A DNA stretch of 64,000 bases from Prosapia bicincta (GCA_036971475.1 JBAIZL010000002.1:353650582-353714581), one strand, 5' to 3'; shown: positions 25,575 through 37,590, numbered from the stretch's first letter. A program made the numbers and translations. Notes: generated from the letters alone by a model not told the origin.

Positions 25575-26152
25575 ATTTCAACCCACCTGACGGTCCTCAC
25601 TTTGGAGGTCTATGGGAGGCCGGAATACGTTCCACAAAATACCATCTCAAGAGAGTGCTAAATGGACAAGCTCTCACCTTTGAAGAATTATCAACACTAT
25701 GTGCAAAAATTGAGGCAATTTTAAATTCCAGGCCATTATCTCCGTTATCCACACACGCTAATGAATTTGATGTTTTAACACCCGTACACTTTCTCGACAG
25801 CTCTGCTCTGACCGCAGTACCTGAACATGACCTTCAAGAATTACCCATGAATCGTCTAAGTCACTGGCAACTAATTTCAAAGGCCGTCCAACATTTCTGG
25901 ACACGTTACAGGATTGAGTATTTGCACACGCTCCAACAGCGTAGTAAGTGGACAACGGAATCTCCAAACGTGTCTAAAGGTGACTTGGTACTCCTTCAAG
26001 ATACCGACTCTCCACCATTACGTTGGCAGTTGGGAAGAATTAAAGATACATTCGCAGGAAAGGATGGTGTTATGGTCGTATCAGTAGGAACCACGCGAGT
26101 TACTTTCCGACGCCCAGTCGTCAAGATAAGTCCTCTCTCTTACCATGACTAA
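25571..26152 (+). pseudogene. Pao integrase C-terminal part
   Basis: Begins FNPPDGPHFGGLWEAGIRST, the last part of the Pao integrase core including its catalytic Glu region, then LNSRPLSPL and the C-terminal domain (RYRIEYLHTLQQRSKW, VLLQDTDSPPLRWQLGRI). The zinc domain and the two catalytic Asp residues of the core are absent, so integrase activity is lost by deletion. Confidence 0.85.
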
Positions 26153-26271
26153 AGAGCATTTTTATTATCACAAGTTTTTTTTAGTTCAAGTAGTGTTATT
26201 TTTTGTTGTTTAATGTGTGTTTTATTTCTATTTAATTGAGAAAACTTTATTCTGTTTTCGGTGGGGGGAAA

Positions 26272-26622
26272 TGTTAAGTAAATCCTTTCCTATTTCCTCA
26301 TTTTTCCTCAAATACAACATTGTGAGTGAGGAACAATTATTTCTAACATAATTCATTTTTTTAACTACATTTTTACTACGATTGGAGCACTGTCTCTACT
26401 CATCTTGCGGCCGAACGTAGTACTACCACCAGTTATAGTTGTGGCAGACAACCGCCTACAAGTAAGTGAACTTTCCCACTAACTCTATTAGATTTCATAG
26501 CTAACCTTGCCTTAGCATCCTACATTATATTTTGGGGTATATTAGCGTCAAATTCTATTATTTCGTTAATATAATTATAGCAACAGTTTGTCAGTCACTT
26601 TTACCTAATTATTGCACAAACA
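26272..26622 (+). repeat. 3' LTR of the Pao element
   Basis: Starts TGTTAAGTAAATCC right after the G-rich polypurine tract and ends TGCACAAACA. The target duplication ACTAG follows. Confidence 0.9.
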
Positions 26623-26627
26623 ACTAG

Positions 26628-27872
26628 ATTACTAACCCACACAGGTGTGTCTTCAACTTTAGATATAATAACATCAGCTTCTAGTTGCTTTAATTTAGTT
26701 TTGAGTCGATCCTTAATCATTAATGCCACTCTACGAGGAGGTTTCACTGTGAGTACTGCATCAGGATTAATGGAAATATGACACTTATAATTCTTTATCT
26801 TTCCAGTACCACTAAACACATCAATATTAGAACTGATAAAGTTAGTTTTACTGATTGAATCTATTTTCTTAATAAGACCCAGCACGGTACATGATTGTAA
26901 GCCTAAAATGGGCCTATCAGATGGTCCATCAACTACAATAAATTTTATTATAAAAAATTTATTGCTTTTAAGTAGCTTACAACTCAACTTTACTTTACCT
27001 ATAATGTTAATCTTATTTCCACCATATGCTATAAGCTTTATTGTTGTTTTCATTATCCTATTAACACCTATATCCATTAAATTCTTATTTGTCAGTAGAA
27101 TTACATCCGAACCTGTGTCCAGTTTGAACTTAATATTACTTTCATGAACTTCAACCATAGAACACCATTCATTAGGCTGTCATTTTCTAGATTGAACACA
27201 ATCAATCACAAAAGAGTCATCACTATCAGAGCTACTACCCTTATCATCATCATTGACGTAATGTATAACTTTTATAGTTGTTTTTATCATGACGATTCTT
27301 TTCACAGGTCTTAACAGTATTGGCCAACATTTCTCCTTTAAATTCTTTTACTTGCTCTTTACTACTCTTATTAAATTTAATAAACCCTATGACCCGAGTT
27401 AAATTTATATCTTTTTCTCTTAGAACTCGTTCTTGAAGGTCAATGCCCTCAATATTTAAAACTACTTGGTTTCTAATAAGACCTTCTTCCTGAGTTTCAA
27501 ATTCACATGTTGAGGCCAGGGTTCGTAATGTAGTCACATAACTATCAATAGTTTGACCTTTTTGTCTACGACACATCAAAAATTTATGTCGTTCAAACAC
27601 AACATTCGGTTTAACCGAACAATGGGTATCAATTTTTTTTTTTAAATTATGTCATATTCAGTCTTATCTTTATCAGTATCAAACTTAAAAGTATTATAAG
27701 CTTCTAACCCCTCATCTCTAATAAGAATAAGGAGTATTGCAATTTTAGTTTGTGAATTTTTTTTAACTTTCTCAGTGGCTAGCGTGTAATTATTAAATTT
27801 CTGTTTCCACCTCATCCAGATTTCTGGTAAATTACCTGAAAAACTCATCTCTTTTGGCGGTTTAAATTCCAT
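26628..27872 (-). pseudogene. Gypsy gag and pol N-terminal part (protease)
   Basis: Read leftwards, gag frames lie at 27872-27642 (MEFKPPKEMSFSGNLPEIW, WKQKFNNY) and 27600-27250 (MCRRQKGQTIDSYVTTLRTL). Protease and RT start follow at 27158-26628, with the catalytic LDTGSDVILL motif and the pre-RT VWVSNLV. Poly(T) tracts and shifts break gag near 27640. The zinc-knuckle region between 27250 and 27160 is out of frame. The RT continues at 21459, across the Pao insertion. Confidence 0.85.
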
Positions 27873-28002
27873 TATTATCCATTTATTGGAAATTAAAAAT
27901 CAAATTACTAACCATAGTAACGATTAACGCAACAATAATGTTGAGGTTATACTGCGCTTCAGTTAAAATTGTATAACTTAAGTCAAAATTCACCTGACAC
28001 CA

Positions 28003-28189
28003 TGTTCTGTACGGATGTTCCAATTAAAATAATTAATACACCAAGTAGTAAAGAGACATTATATTTTAATATAATAGTAATCACGTAAACATTACAATAG
28101 TACACGCAACTTAATAATGTTCACTTATATCTGGCTTTCCCTGGTTATAACCTGTTTGTAGCTAATTCAGTGTTGCCACCTACACAACA
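28003..28189 (-). repeat. 5' LTR of the gypsy element
   Basis: In element orientation it begins TGTTGTGTAGGTGGCAAC at 28189 and ends GTACAGAACA at 28003. Next reads TGGTGTCAGGTG, in the position of a tRNA primer-binding site starting with TGG. Confidence 0.8.
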
Positions 28190-28193
28190 GTAT

Positions 28194-28700
28194 AGCTCAA
28201 GGAGTGTTGTTGAGGGCAGTGAACTTGCCGCCTCAGGACGGGCGCAAGAGGATCACGGCACATATAGACAAGTTGTGCAGGGAAGAATGGAATGCAATCT
28301 TGAATTGCAACAAAATCCATGGTGCTGTGGGGTTACTAGGGAGACTTTTAGGGCAAAGAGCTACTCTTCTTAAGTAGACCTCAACTCAGAGTTGCTGTAG
28401 AACTGGTCACAGGATATGGGAATCTGATACGGCTGTAATACAAAATTGAAAGATCTAGGTCCCCTGTGTGCAAAAGATGTGACGAGGACCAAGGGGAAAG
28501 CTCAATCCAACTATTCTGCCCTGATTTGGGAACTGCAAAAAGAAAGTTGTTAGGCTGTTAGGTATGTAGACCAGAAGATATCAGAAGGTTTAGCATCAGG
28601 TGGGTACTTGGTTTCTGCAAAGAGGTAGGTATCCACTAAGCTAGTCTTGTGGTATTGGTTGTGTCTTGACATGGTTTTAAAAGAGGAATTACTGTCGCTT
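28194..28700 (+). pseudogene. LINE fragment, right half
   Basis: Continuation of the LINE at 17878-18600 after the gypsy insertion. It starts AGCTCAAGGAGTG, matching the intact order in the 36.3-37.5-kb copy. It encodes a degenerate C-terminal zinc motif (CKRCDEDQGESSIQLFCP). The exact 3' end is unclear and I see no poly(A) tail. Confidence 0.7.
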
Positions 28701-28767
28701 GTAACCATGCGTAGGGAAAACATTGGTCCCATCGCCTTATTTTGGCGATGATGATAGATGTTTTATC

Positions 28768-29097
28768 ATGGCGCAAACAATGGAATCAGGACCTGGTGCG
28801 GAATATTTCGTTGACAAGAGAGCTGATCCCTATTACCCAATAGAGGACGGAATGTTCAAAGAAGAATCTCCAGACAATTCAACAGTAAAAGGTATTGCTT
28901 TTTCCTTCAGTTTATACACTTGGAATAATCTATTATAAGCTGTAGTAGAAGATAAGTTAGAAAATGACGTTCAAAGTACATTATCTGTATCGGCACTGTT
29001 TGTGATCGATCTTCCATTCGGTTGCATCAGCGCAATATCTGTAAACGAAATGGAAGTACCACAAACAGATCCTAACTTCCTCCATACTAAGAAATGA
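28768..29097 (+). CDS. Possible two-exon ORF of unknown product
   Basis: An ATG at 28768 opens MAQTMESGPGAEYFVDKRAD. The same frame resumes after a TAA at 28936 and runs to a TGA at 29095 with non-repetitive sequence (LFVIDLPFGCISAISVNEM). Removing a GT-AG segment at 28892-28939 (48 bp, very short for an insect intron) would delete the stop and keep the frame. The product would be about 93 residues, acidic in its first half. I do not recognise it. It may be an exon, a relic or chance. Confidence 0.3.
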
Positions 29098-29916
29098 ATC
29101 ATCTAATTGCGCTAATGTACTGGGTCATTCTAACCGCTTTGGCAAGTTTATCCGTCTAAAAGAACTGTCTTTATATACGACCCGTATGAATCCTAATAAT
29201 CACTTGTTGTTTTAAAATAATTTCCCTGTAGGCCTATTTTATAATTATTTCATACGTATTCGTAAACTTCAAAAATAATTCGCTATAAAACCGATGAAAG
29301 TTTAAATGCAAAATATAGAGATGAAGAAAACACTGTTGATCCTAGAGTGGTTATTATTTTGATTTTAGAGTCCGAAAAGATTGTTTATAGTAAAATGTGT
29401 TTATGTTAATTTGTTTACCATTAAAAAATTAAATACCATTCGATATCTTATAACAGCAATGAAATGCAATCCTAGATGTGATACCTTCGAAATACACCAT
29501 GGAAAACTACATGAGGTTGTACTTGTTAATGCAAGCAATTAACATTTGCGAAGTAAGAGACTTAGGGCAAAAACAATTCTAAAATTATGAGTTTATTTTA
29601 TAGAAACATCATCGAAAAAACTTAAGGATTCTCATAATCACAGAGAAATGCAAATAAAACAAAATGACATTCAATACACTTTCAGATACCTACTATGTAT
29701 TTATTAGTTATATTATTAGTTATATAAGTTATATTATATATAATAGTTATTTATTAAATTATAATTGATACTTTGTCTACAATACAGTTAGTATAATGGA
29801 TGCATACATTTCAGATAAAATAGTTATATATTATAGCATAATGGATATATAGCATTCAGATATACTATGTAATTGTATACTGGTTACAAAGTTTATCAAA
29901 TAATAGCAATATATTG
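29098..29916. other. AT-rich spacer, nothing assigned
   Basis: Low-complexity AT-rich sequence with no supported gene, just downstream of the secreted-protein gene that ends at 29917. Confidence 0.5.
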
Positions 29917-31788
29917 TTAAGGTCTCTCCCTCTTGGCCTTTTGAATATACTCTTTTATATCCTTCATTGTATCACTGTGAATTCTCCGTTGGTCTGCCTC
30001 CTCTTCCTGTAACATTATATCATAACAATTTATTATTTTGAACAATTGCATAATCTGAAAGTAAAATTTTAATTAGTTTTTGTTTGAAGTTCACTTTGAG
30101 GAAGGTTTAACCTTACACGCCATCATCTTATGTTGCTTTGGCTTTATGAATTACCTATTATTAGATACCTACTAAAAATAACACGAATTTATGATACTCT
30201 AACCTTTAAGTATTTGTGCCTAAATATGTTTTTTTCGGAAATTCTTTTAAAAATTAAAAATTGCAAGTTTTTCAAGTACGTGAAGACTAGTAAGAACACA
30301 AAAGTACACACTTATAGTTCTGTAAAACATCAAAAATCACTTTAAAAAACAATGAAATTCTTTGAAAATATAAAACAAGATGATACTTACATAGAAAACC
30401 TTATTGGCAGCCTTTATAAACTCGTCGGCTTGGCTACTGAAATACATATTTTGGCCCTCAGGCTCATGTGATAAATCTTTTCCATAAATGCTATTAATTT
30501 TACTACTCGTTTTTGTTTCACTTTTATTTACAGCTTTCTTAGCATTTGTAACCTCTGACTGAAACTTTAAAATTAAATTTTGAAACGTCTTCGGTGCTTG
30601 AGTTTTTAATTTCTATAGAAAGTTATAAAATTTTTCCCCGCGGCTAACAAACTGTGATACTGCGTCAAACTGACTAACGCAGTACAATACGACAATCTGG
30701 GTTTCTGCTCTGGAATTTGTTACTAGCCGTCCTACGTCTTTCTTGTTTGCATTTCTAAAGTCAGTAAATATCTTGATGGTGGAGTCGTGTAGTACAGCGA
30801 TTCTCTCTAGACTCAACTTCACTGAGTCCTTATTCTTAATTTTCTTGCTCAAATCATTTACCGTTTTTACCAGAATTTTAAAGAAGCTTTTAATTTTCTC
30901 TAAGGAAGTATTGGAGTACCTCTGGAGACCTTTTAAGGACCCATCGCTAAAGGTTTTTATATTATTGTTAATTTTGTTAAACAGTCCAGTCACTTTGATA
31001 GCAGAGTGTTTCGCAAGTCGCTTAGCATTTACAAAATTTATATCAGACAATTTAAGAACTTGTGAAGCCTTGAAAACTACCAAATTTTTCAAATTAATAC
31101 TGGATTGGGTTAAAATGTTATGCAAATTTTTCACTGTCTTATTAGTAAGTGAAGAGGTGCCTTCCAAGCAACTCAAAACGAATATCTTTATATTGTATAT
31201 TGAACTTAATATAATACTCCTTAATTGTTTCTCGAACAAGTTTCTCCTCATCTGAAACAAAACAAATGTACGCATTAACGAAACCAATGTTTAATTAGGA
31301 AACACACTGTTTTAAAGGGGGTTTTGTGATATATTAGAAGTAGAATACACTCACACCCAAATAAAAGTATATTGATAAACACGCAACACACACACTCACA
31401 CAAATACACACTAACACACGCGCAGACAGAGAGTCAATAGCAATTAAACCAAGTACGATATTTACCAAAGGCTCCAAAGACGAATGTTCGGGCTTTCCAT
31501 ATTCAGAATTCCTAGTTGTTTCACCCTTTGGGTCTGGTGTGACGGATTGCAACTGTAAATTCATATTATTAATAATTCATTTATTACATTATTAACGTGT
31601 GAAAATAGTTATAAATCACTGCACAGAAAAATGAGAAACAATATAATAAACATTAGTAGATTGCTGAACCAGAAAATAACTAGAGTATTTTTAAAAACAA
31701 TTAAAGAATATAAATATAAGTTGATGTTTACTTATTTGTTAAACTAATATACTTACTTGCTAATGTACAGAAACATTTTTTTCTTCCA

Positions 31789-31848
<60 letters not shown>

Positions 31849-31914
31849 CGTTTTCTTGTTTAATAATTTAAAACAACATAGGGGTTTCAACTTGTATTTG
31901 AACAACCTATGTTG

Positions 31915-31966
<52 letters not shown>

Positions 31967-32638
31967 GATAATAGACCCCCTACGTAGGACCTAACCCTAA
32001 GGACTAGAAATGTAATGTAGGGTAGATGCCATGTGTGGGGTTAGCAGATTTCATCACCAATGTTAGGAAGAACCCGGATGCCCACAGAAGATTCTGCAGC
32101 GGCAAAGAAGGACCTAAGCTACGGATGTATAAAATATAATGCAAAGATATGTGCCATGCAAGAGGTAAGCACATATCTTCAGCAAACAAAGAAATATCTG
32201 AATGGTGATGGGGGATCCTAGAGCATCAATGTAGGCCCGACTTCAAAAGCTACAAATATTCGAAATGTAATGCAAAGTTACGTACCATGTACGCTTTAAT
32301 CAGATCTTTTCACCAAAGTAAGGGACAAGCTGGATTCCAACGGAGGATGTAATGGGCGTCTAGAAGTTGACGAAATGTAAAGTCTACTTATGTGACATGT
32401 CAGAGGTAAAAAGATCGTTTCACCAAAGTTATTAGAACCTAGATAGCAACAGTTTATCCTGGAGTGGAAACACTGGACCAAACACAAAAGACTAAAGATA
32501 GACGAAACGTAAAAGCGGCCCCGAAAGAAACGCTTTTTTACGTGCCATCCAACTCATCACTACTTCATAAATACATCATCAGGTAAATTTGCATTTTTGG
32601 ATAAATAGGTTATCATGAAGGAAAGTGTATATATATAC

Positions 32639-32695
<57 letters not shown>

Positions 32696-33002
32696 GATAA
32701 ATAGTTACTATCTGGAGTACATCCGTTCATTCTGCAGTCCATAAATTCTCAGTTCCGACATTTAGCTAGAATCTCATCCAGCATTGACGAGGTGAACCCA
32801 ACAACAGTAGAAGAGCGAGTCACACTACTGTTGTTGGGTTTACCTCGTCAATGCTGGATGAGATTCTAGCGAAACGTCGGAACTGCTAATATATGGACTG
32901 CAGAACGGATGTACTCCAGATAGTAACTATTCATCATATTTTTCCATAAATATATATATATACTATACAATACTATATATATATTTTATTATACAAAGAA
33001 AA

Positions 33003-33084
<82 letters not shown>

Positions 33085-34375
33085 CTGTACATTTTTCTTT
33101 TTATAGTAATCAAAAGCCACTGAGGCTACTCAAATTCAAGAAATATTTATTAATTTTTATTCAAAGCTTTACGTTTGTATACAGTACCAACATCATCAAA
33201 ATTAATAATAAAATAATCTATATAAAATATTTGTTGTGTCATGTTTAGAGTACGTTTTTGTTAAACCACAATTTGATATAGTAGGCCTAAGCAATGTTAC
33301 TAATTTTTTAACAAAATGTTTTAAATATAATAAAAATAAAGTTTAGGTTATAAAGAAGAACTGTATTAGAAGTAAAAGTATAATTATTAGTACAAATAGA
33401 TAGTGTACAACACATTTTAAATGTTTGCTAAACTAAAGTTATTTGTGTTTCATTATGGGCATATTATTATCTCAATAAATGAAAATTTGAAACTAAGACA
33501 GGTCTTATCAAGTAATTACCAGTTTAAAAATATTGGAAATGTATTTTATAACTAAATTCGGACGTTAGAAAAAGATAATTGTTAGGTGAAATTGAATTTA
33601 AAAGATTGTTATAAATAGTAAATCTTTTTTATCGAATAAAGGAATTATTTGATTTTATTCATTCAACTTTTAAATAAGGTATAAACTGCCCTAATAAGGA
33701 CGGTCGCCTTTATTGGGAGACTCATTTCCAAGGGGAGAATAATTTGAAAGCAACTTGAGATTTTAAAAGGCTTTAGAAGTGGCAGAAATAATACTATTCT
33801 GATAAAAAGTTAATAAAATAATTTCATTTGATTTTCATTATAGTTATTTAAGAAATAAGATGTATGAAACATGCTAAATAATTGTTACATCGTTAATTTA
33901 GTATAAAGATAGGCTATATCTACAGAACGCGTTATATTATAATGTTTAAATTAGAAATAATAGGGTAAAATAAAGTATTAATATGGGTAAAATATACTTA
34001 AAAAGGAATACGTAAACTTTATAAATAACAAAGTAATCAAAATTTAGTAAAATTATACAGGTAAAGTTTTATATTTACTCAATTTACTTTACAAAATCAT
34101 GTGCATCTAGCAGTTAGTGTGTGTGTGTATGTTTAATATTGATCTTTAACATTTTTTTAACTTTATATTTATTTTTAAAATATAATTAATATAAATGATT
34201 TCAATTAAAAAACTGGTATTCCCATAAATATTTTTATTAAAAACTTAAAATTATTCTATTTACTTTTATAAAATTTAAATTATGAACTGCTGTTAATCTA
34301 AACCAGAATACAAATAGTACTTACAGCCACACTCCCAACAAACACGGCAAGTAAGACGAACGACAAGTTACTCAT
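29917..34375 (-). CDS. Predicted secreted Lys-rich protein, five exons
   Basis: Exons, in transcription order, are 34375-34325, 31552-31466, 31251-30679, 30612-30391 and 30006-29917. All junctions fit GT-AG and all introns are phase 0, giving about 340 residues. Exon 1 is a signal peptide (MSNLSFVLLAVFVGSVA). The long third exon is rich in Lys, Ser, Asn and Ile with helical character. Exon 5 is charged (KEYIQKAKRERP). The donor of the 66-bp third intron (GTTAGT, 30613-30678) is weak; without splicing, the in-frame TAG at 30613-30615 ends the protein in exon 3. Exon 2 also joins exon 4 in frame if exon 3 is skipped. I recognise no family. A secreted, possibly lineage-specific function is inference. 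Confidence 0.65.
31791..31970. repeat. (TA)n tracts around a small hairpin
   Basis: TA runs at 31791-31845 and 31921-31963 flank an inverted repeat (AAAACAACATAGG and CCTATGTTGTTTT) at about 31873-31920. All lies in intron 1 of the secreted-protein gene. Confidence 0.75.
32000..32530. repeat. Degenerate tandem repeat, about 120-bp unit
   Basis: Four or five diverged units share a GAAATGTAATGCAAAG-like core, a GTGCCATG/GTACCATG segment and a TTTCACCAAAGT-like segment. Examples begin near 32006, 32130, 32258, 32372 and 32500. Confidence 0.55.
32622..32693. repeat. (TA)n microsatellite
   Basis: Interrupted TA run just left of the palindromic element. Confidence 0.85.
32692..32940. repeat. Long palindrome, arms about 115 bp
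   Basis: The left arm (about 32692-32810) and right arm (about 32825-32940) are near-perfect reverse complements around a 14-bp loop. The right arm contains GATGAGATTCTAGCGAAACG, reminiscent of hammerhead-like motifs of Penelope-like elements. It is probably the inverted ends of a dispersed element brought together. It lies in intron 1 of the secreted-protein gene. Confidence 0.75.
33006..33080. repeat. (TA)n microsatellite
   Basis: Pure TA dinucleotide run of about 75 bp. Confidence 0.9.
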
Positions 34376-34415
34376 GATGTATTGAAGATCAATGGTGCCC
34401 CCCTGCCTCTACACG

Positions 34416-34426
34416 TGTATATATAG
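34416..34426 (-). promoter_or_regulatory. TATA box of the secreted-protein gene
   Basis: The minus strand reads GAGCTATATATACACG about 45 bp upstream of the ATG at 34375, a good distance for a short 5' UTR. Confidence 0.6.
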
Positions 34427-34439
34427 CTCTAGTCCGACG

Positions 34440-35912
34440 CGGGGCCTAACGAGCGTATCATTAGCCACGCCCTAATAAAATATAAGCATTAAATTAGAAA
34501 TTCTAATAAATAGAATAATAGCAGTTATTGAATTCTGATATAATGGCATCAATTAAAATTATTCACACTGCGAAAGTTTCTCTGCTTTTACAATTCTTAA
34601 CCCATATTTCAATAAAAGGTTTTTTTTTCTAATGTCTCAAGATATATTTATATATTATTATTAAATTTAAAATATTTCAAAAACAATAATAATTTTATTA
34701 TATACTCTTGCTTTGAAATGTTTTAAATTTATTAATTGTATTGAATAGTTTGATTTTTTGCCAGGTTAAAAAAGCATCTTAGTAAGAGAAAAACTTTAAA
34801 ATATCTATTAAGTAGCGTGTAAGAAAATATTTAGGGTTGTATGCATTTAAACAGGAAAATATATTTTTTCCCCTTTGCTAAGTAGGCATTGAGACATGAA
34901 TTATCAACGCCAAAAAGTTAAAAAAAAACATTTTACCTCTTCCTAATTACGAAAGCCGGTTTTGTGTTCTTATGAAATGAAATAATTGAACGTAAGGACA
35001 CAAAATGTTTTCACTACTCTTGTGTATGGCTGTAAAATGAAAGACTTATATGAATATTCTTTAAAAACTAAGTAACTTCATGTGTTTGTATCTTACAGTA
35101 ATATCGCATTCAATATTTCCTAATATAATAAATGCTTAGTGAGGAAATAGTACATGAAGAATATTTATACCTAATTGATAACTTTTATACCTAAATATAC
35201 GCACGAGAGCTATATGATTGGCTCGTTATTAAGTGTAAAATCATGCAAACAGAAACTTTATTGAGTAAACTTGGATATGTTTCATTATTGTCAATATATA
35301 TTGCTTTATTATTTTACTTGCATCTTTAAAACCTATTTAAGGATTGTTCCAGTTATGACTCAAATAATAAATGTCATTATCAATTATACCATTCAATTAT
35401 TTTTGTAGTAATTTTTCTAAAGTAATTTTTTTATGTTACTGTTATCAGGCATATTGTAAGTAGACATATTATTAAATAAATATGTATTCCTTTAACTTAT
35501 TTGGTGTATTTTACTCATTTGGAAATTTATTTTCAATAAATGGGAATTAAAAAGACAAATAGGTTTCTAATTGCTCAATAATTTCATTTTGTAGCCAGTA
35601 AAATTACTTACTTAGTAGTAAAAATTTGTAAGTTGGATTTCTGTATTTAACAAAACACACTAAATTAATGTCTGCGAAAATCAATTCGAAATATCCTATT
35701 TATTTTATTGAAACCACAACGAAAACACATTTCCGAATCAAATAATCACAAATAGATACAAACCGTAAACCTAATTTTGAACATACATAATGTTCAACTA
35801 CAATAACTTGTATTTTAGCGACGGTAAATTTGTTTATATTTATATTTAGCACTACACATTTACTGAAGGGCAATAGAGATTAGAATGGAAGTAAATCAGA
35901 AGCAATACACTC

Positions 35913-35917
<5 letters not shown>
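34440..35917. other. AT-rich spacer upstream of the secreted-protein gene
   Basis: No supported coding region or known repeat. The first bases (about 34430-34470) are slightly GC-richer and may be promoter-proximal sequence. Confidence 0.45.
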
Positions 35918-35996
<79 letters not shown>

Positions 35997-36123
35997 CGTT
36001 TATAATATACCACATACACACATACACACACACAAACACACATACATACACACACAAACACAAACACAAACACACACACACAACACACAGAAACACACAT
36101 ACACACACACTACACACAAACGC

Positions 36124-36221
<98 letters not shown>

Positions 36222-36225
36222 TTAT
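35918..36225. repeat. Compound microsatellite (TA)n-(CA)n-(TA)n
   Basis: TA repeats at 35918-35994, a CACA-rich stretch at 36005-36178 and TA again to about 36225. Open frames across it are artefacts of the dinucleotide repeat. Confidence 0.9.
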
Positions 36226-36281
36226 ATATATAAAGTGAACGGAAAAAGAACTGTGCATTCAAGTACACTCATCTTCACTAG

Positions 36282-37500
36282 GCGATATAAAACTAAATTG
36301 CTGGAGATGATCGAAATTGGTAAAAACAAAATAAGCTACGTTGAGAGCTCTAAATATCTGTGAGTGATTCTTGATAGGAAGCTACTCTGGCGTGATCACT
36401 TGGATGATACGTAAAATAAAGCCACAGCTGTGTTTTTGCAATGCAGAGGAGCTATAGGCATGAGATGAAGTTTGGGTCCACGTCAGATGATCTGGATTCA
36501 TCCTGCCACTATGGCGCCGAAGTTGGTCTTTGCCTCGATCGTCTGGTGGGACAAGGCACAGAAAGAAACAAGTTAAAGAGTGCTGGACCGCTTGCAGGAG
36601 CTCTTCCTTAGAGGAATAATAGGTACAAGGAGAAGTACACCATGTGCGGCCATTAGGTTTATATTGAGTTTTCCATCCTTGAGTCTTCAAATTAGGATGA
36701 GGAAATAAAAACCGCATACCGGCTAAGTTGTACCGGGCTGTGGAAGACAAGTAGCAAACGTCATAAACAGCTATTTGGTGATTCACTGAAGGGGCTCTGG
36801 ATAGAACCTCAGAATAAGATACTGCCACTTAAAAAGAAAAAAGGAAATTACAAAATCCATATTCCTGCAAGAGAAGCATGGGCAGAGTGTAGACCCCAAC
36901 ATGGTGAAATCTGGTTCACGGATGTGTCCAAGATGAAGGAAGACGTGGGAGCAGAATTGAGTGGACCTAGACACCAAGACAGGTTTTGTCATCACCTGGA
37001 AGTCTACAACTCTGCTTTCCAGGGGGAGGTGCTCGAGTTCAAACTATGTGCTGAGGAAATAATAGGGCCTGGTGAGAGGGGCAGGACCATCTGGATTTGC
37101 TCGGTCAGTGAGGCAGCTCTGAAAGCTTTAGGTAAGGTTAGTACCAGCCCTAGGCTGGTGGCTGGAACTATAGTTTCTCTAGCAGAGCGGAGTAAGTATA
37201 ATTCGTTCACCATAACCTGGATTCCAGGACATTCTGCCTGTATAGGGATTGAGAGTTGACGCCCTAGCAAAACAAGGGTGTATAACTCAAGGACCGTTGC
37301 TGAGGGAGTGGACATGCCGCTTCAGGAGAGGCGCAAGAGGATCACGGCACATATATACAGGTTGTGCAGGGAAGAATGAAATGCGACTTTGTGGTGCAAC
37401 AAAATTCATTGAGCTGTGGGGTTACTCAGGAGACTTGTGGGGCAAAGAACTACTCTCCTTACTCATAGTTGCTGTAGAGCTGGTCACAAGACATGGGAGT
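36282..37500 (+). pseudogene. LINE fragment, second copy
   Basis: A degenerate Jockey/R1-like ORF2 end in plus orientation. It starts with the RT thumb motif (SSKYL, then VILDRKLLWRDHLDD after a stop), then the RNase H domain (FTDVSKMKEDVGAELSG, QGEVLEFKLCAEEI) and the start of the C-terminal region. It is homologous to the interrupted copy at 17878-18600 plus 28194-28700 and shows the uninterrupted gypsy target site near 37281. Many stops and shifts mean it is not functional. Confidence 0.8.
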
Positions 37501-37589
37501 CTGGTGGGGTTTATATTTATATTTAACAGTACTCATTTACTGAGGGGCAATAGTGATTAGAATGGTAGTAAATCAGGTACAATACACTC

Positions 37590-37590
37590 T

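Larger units (their letters stand above)
21463..26622 (+). mobile_element. BEL/Pao LTR retrotransposon with internal deletion
   Basis: A plus-strand element with about 350-bp LTRs starting TGTTA and ending CAAACA, a perfect ACTAG target duplication, a polypurine tract (GTGGGGGGAAA at 26261-26271) and a largely open gag-pol frame. At 5.2 kb it is shorter than autonomous members, usually about 6-8 kb. The RNase H end and most of the integrase core are missing at about 25570. A single in-frame TAA near 22256 interrupts the gag start. It is the youngest layer of the nest, lying inside gypsy pol. Confidence 0.92.
18601..28189 (-). mobile_element. Gypsy-type LTR retrotransposon, split by a Pao element
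   Basis: A minus-strand element bounded by 185-187-bp LTRs (18601-18785 and 28003-28189) and a GTAT target duplication. Read right to left it carries gag, aspartic protease, RT, RNase H and integrase. A complete 5.2-kb Pao element sits in its pol gene at 21463-26622, so its own length is about 4.4 kb. Frameshifts and stops break gag and pol. Chromovirus/gypsy motifs are clear: YFDDLL in the RT and HTGHLGFFKTKARARRVFYW in the integrase. Confidence 0.9.

Noticed and set aside
30743..31255. 170-codon plus-strand frame
   Set aside because: Antisense shadow of exon 3 of the secreted-protein gene, which has splice sites and a signal peptide exon in support.
35885..36258. Open frames encoding YI, HT or CV repeats
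   Set aside because: Translation of TA and CA dinucleotide repeats.
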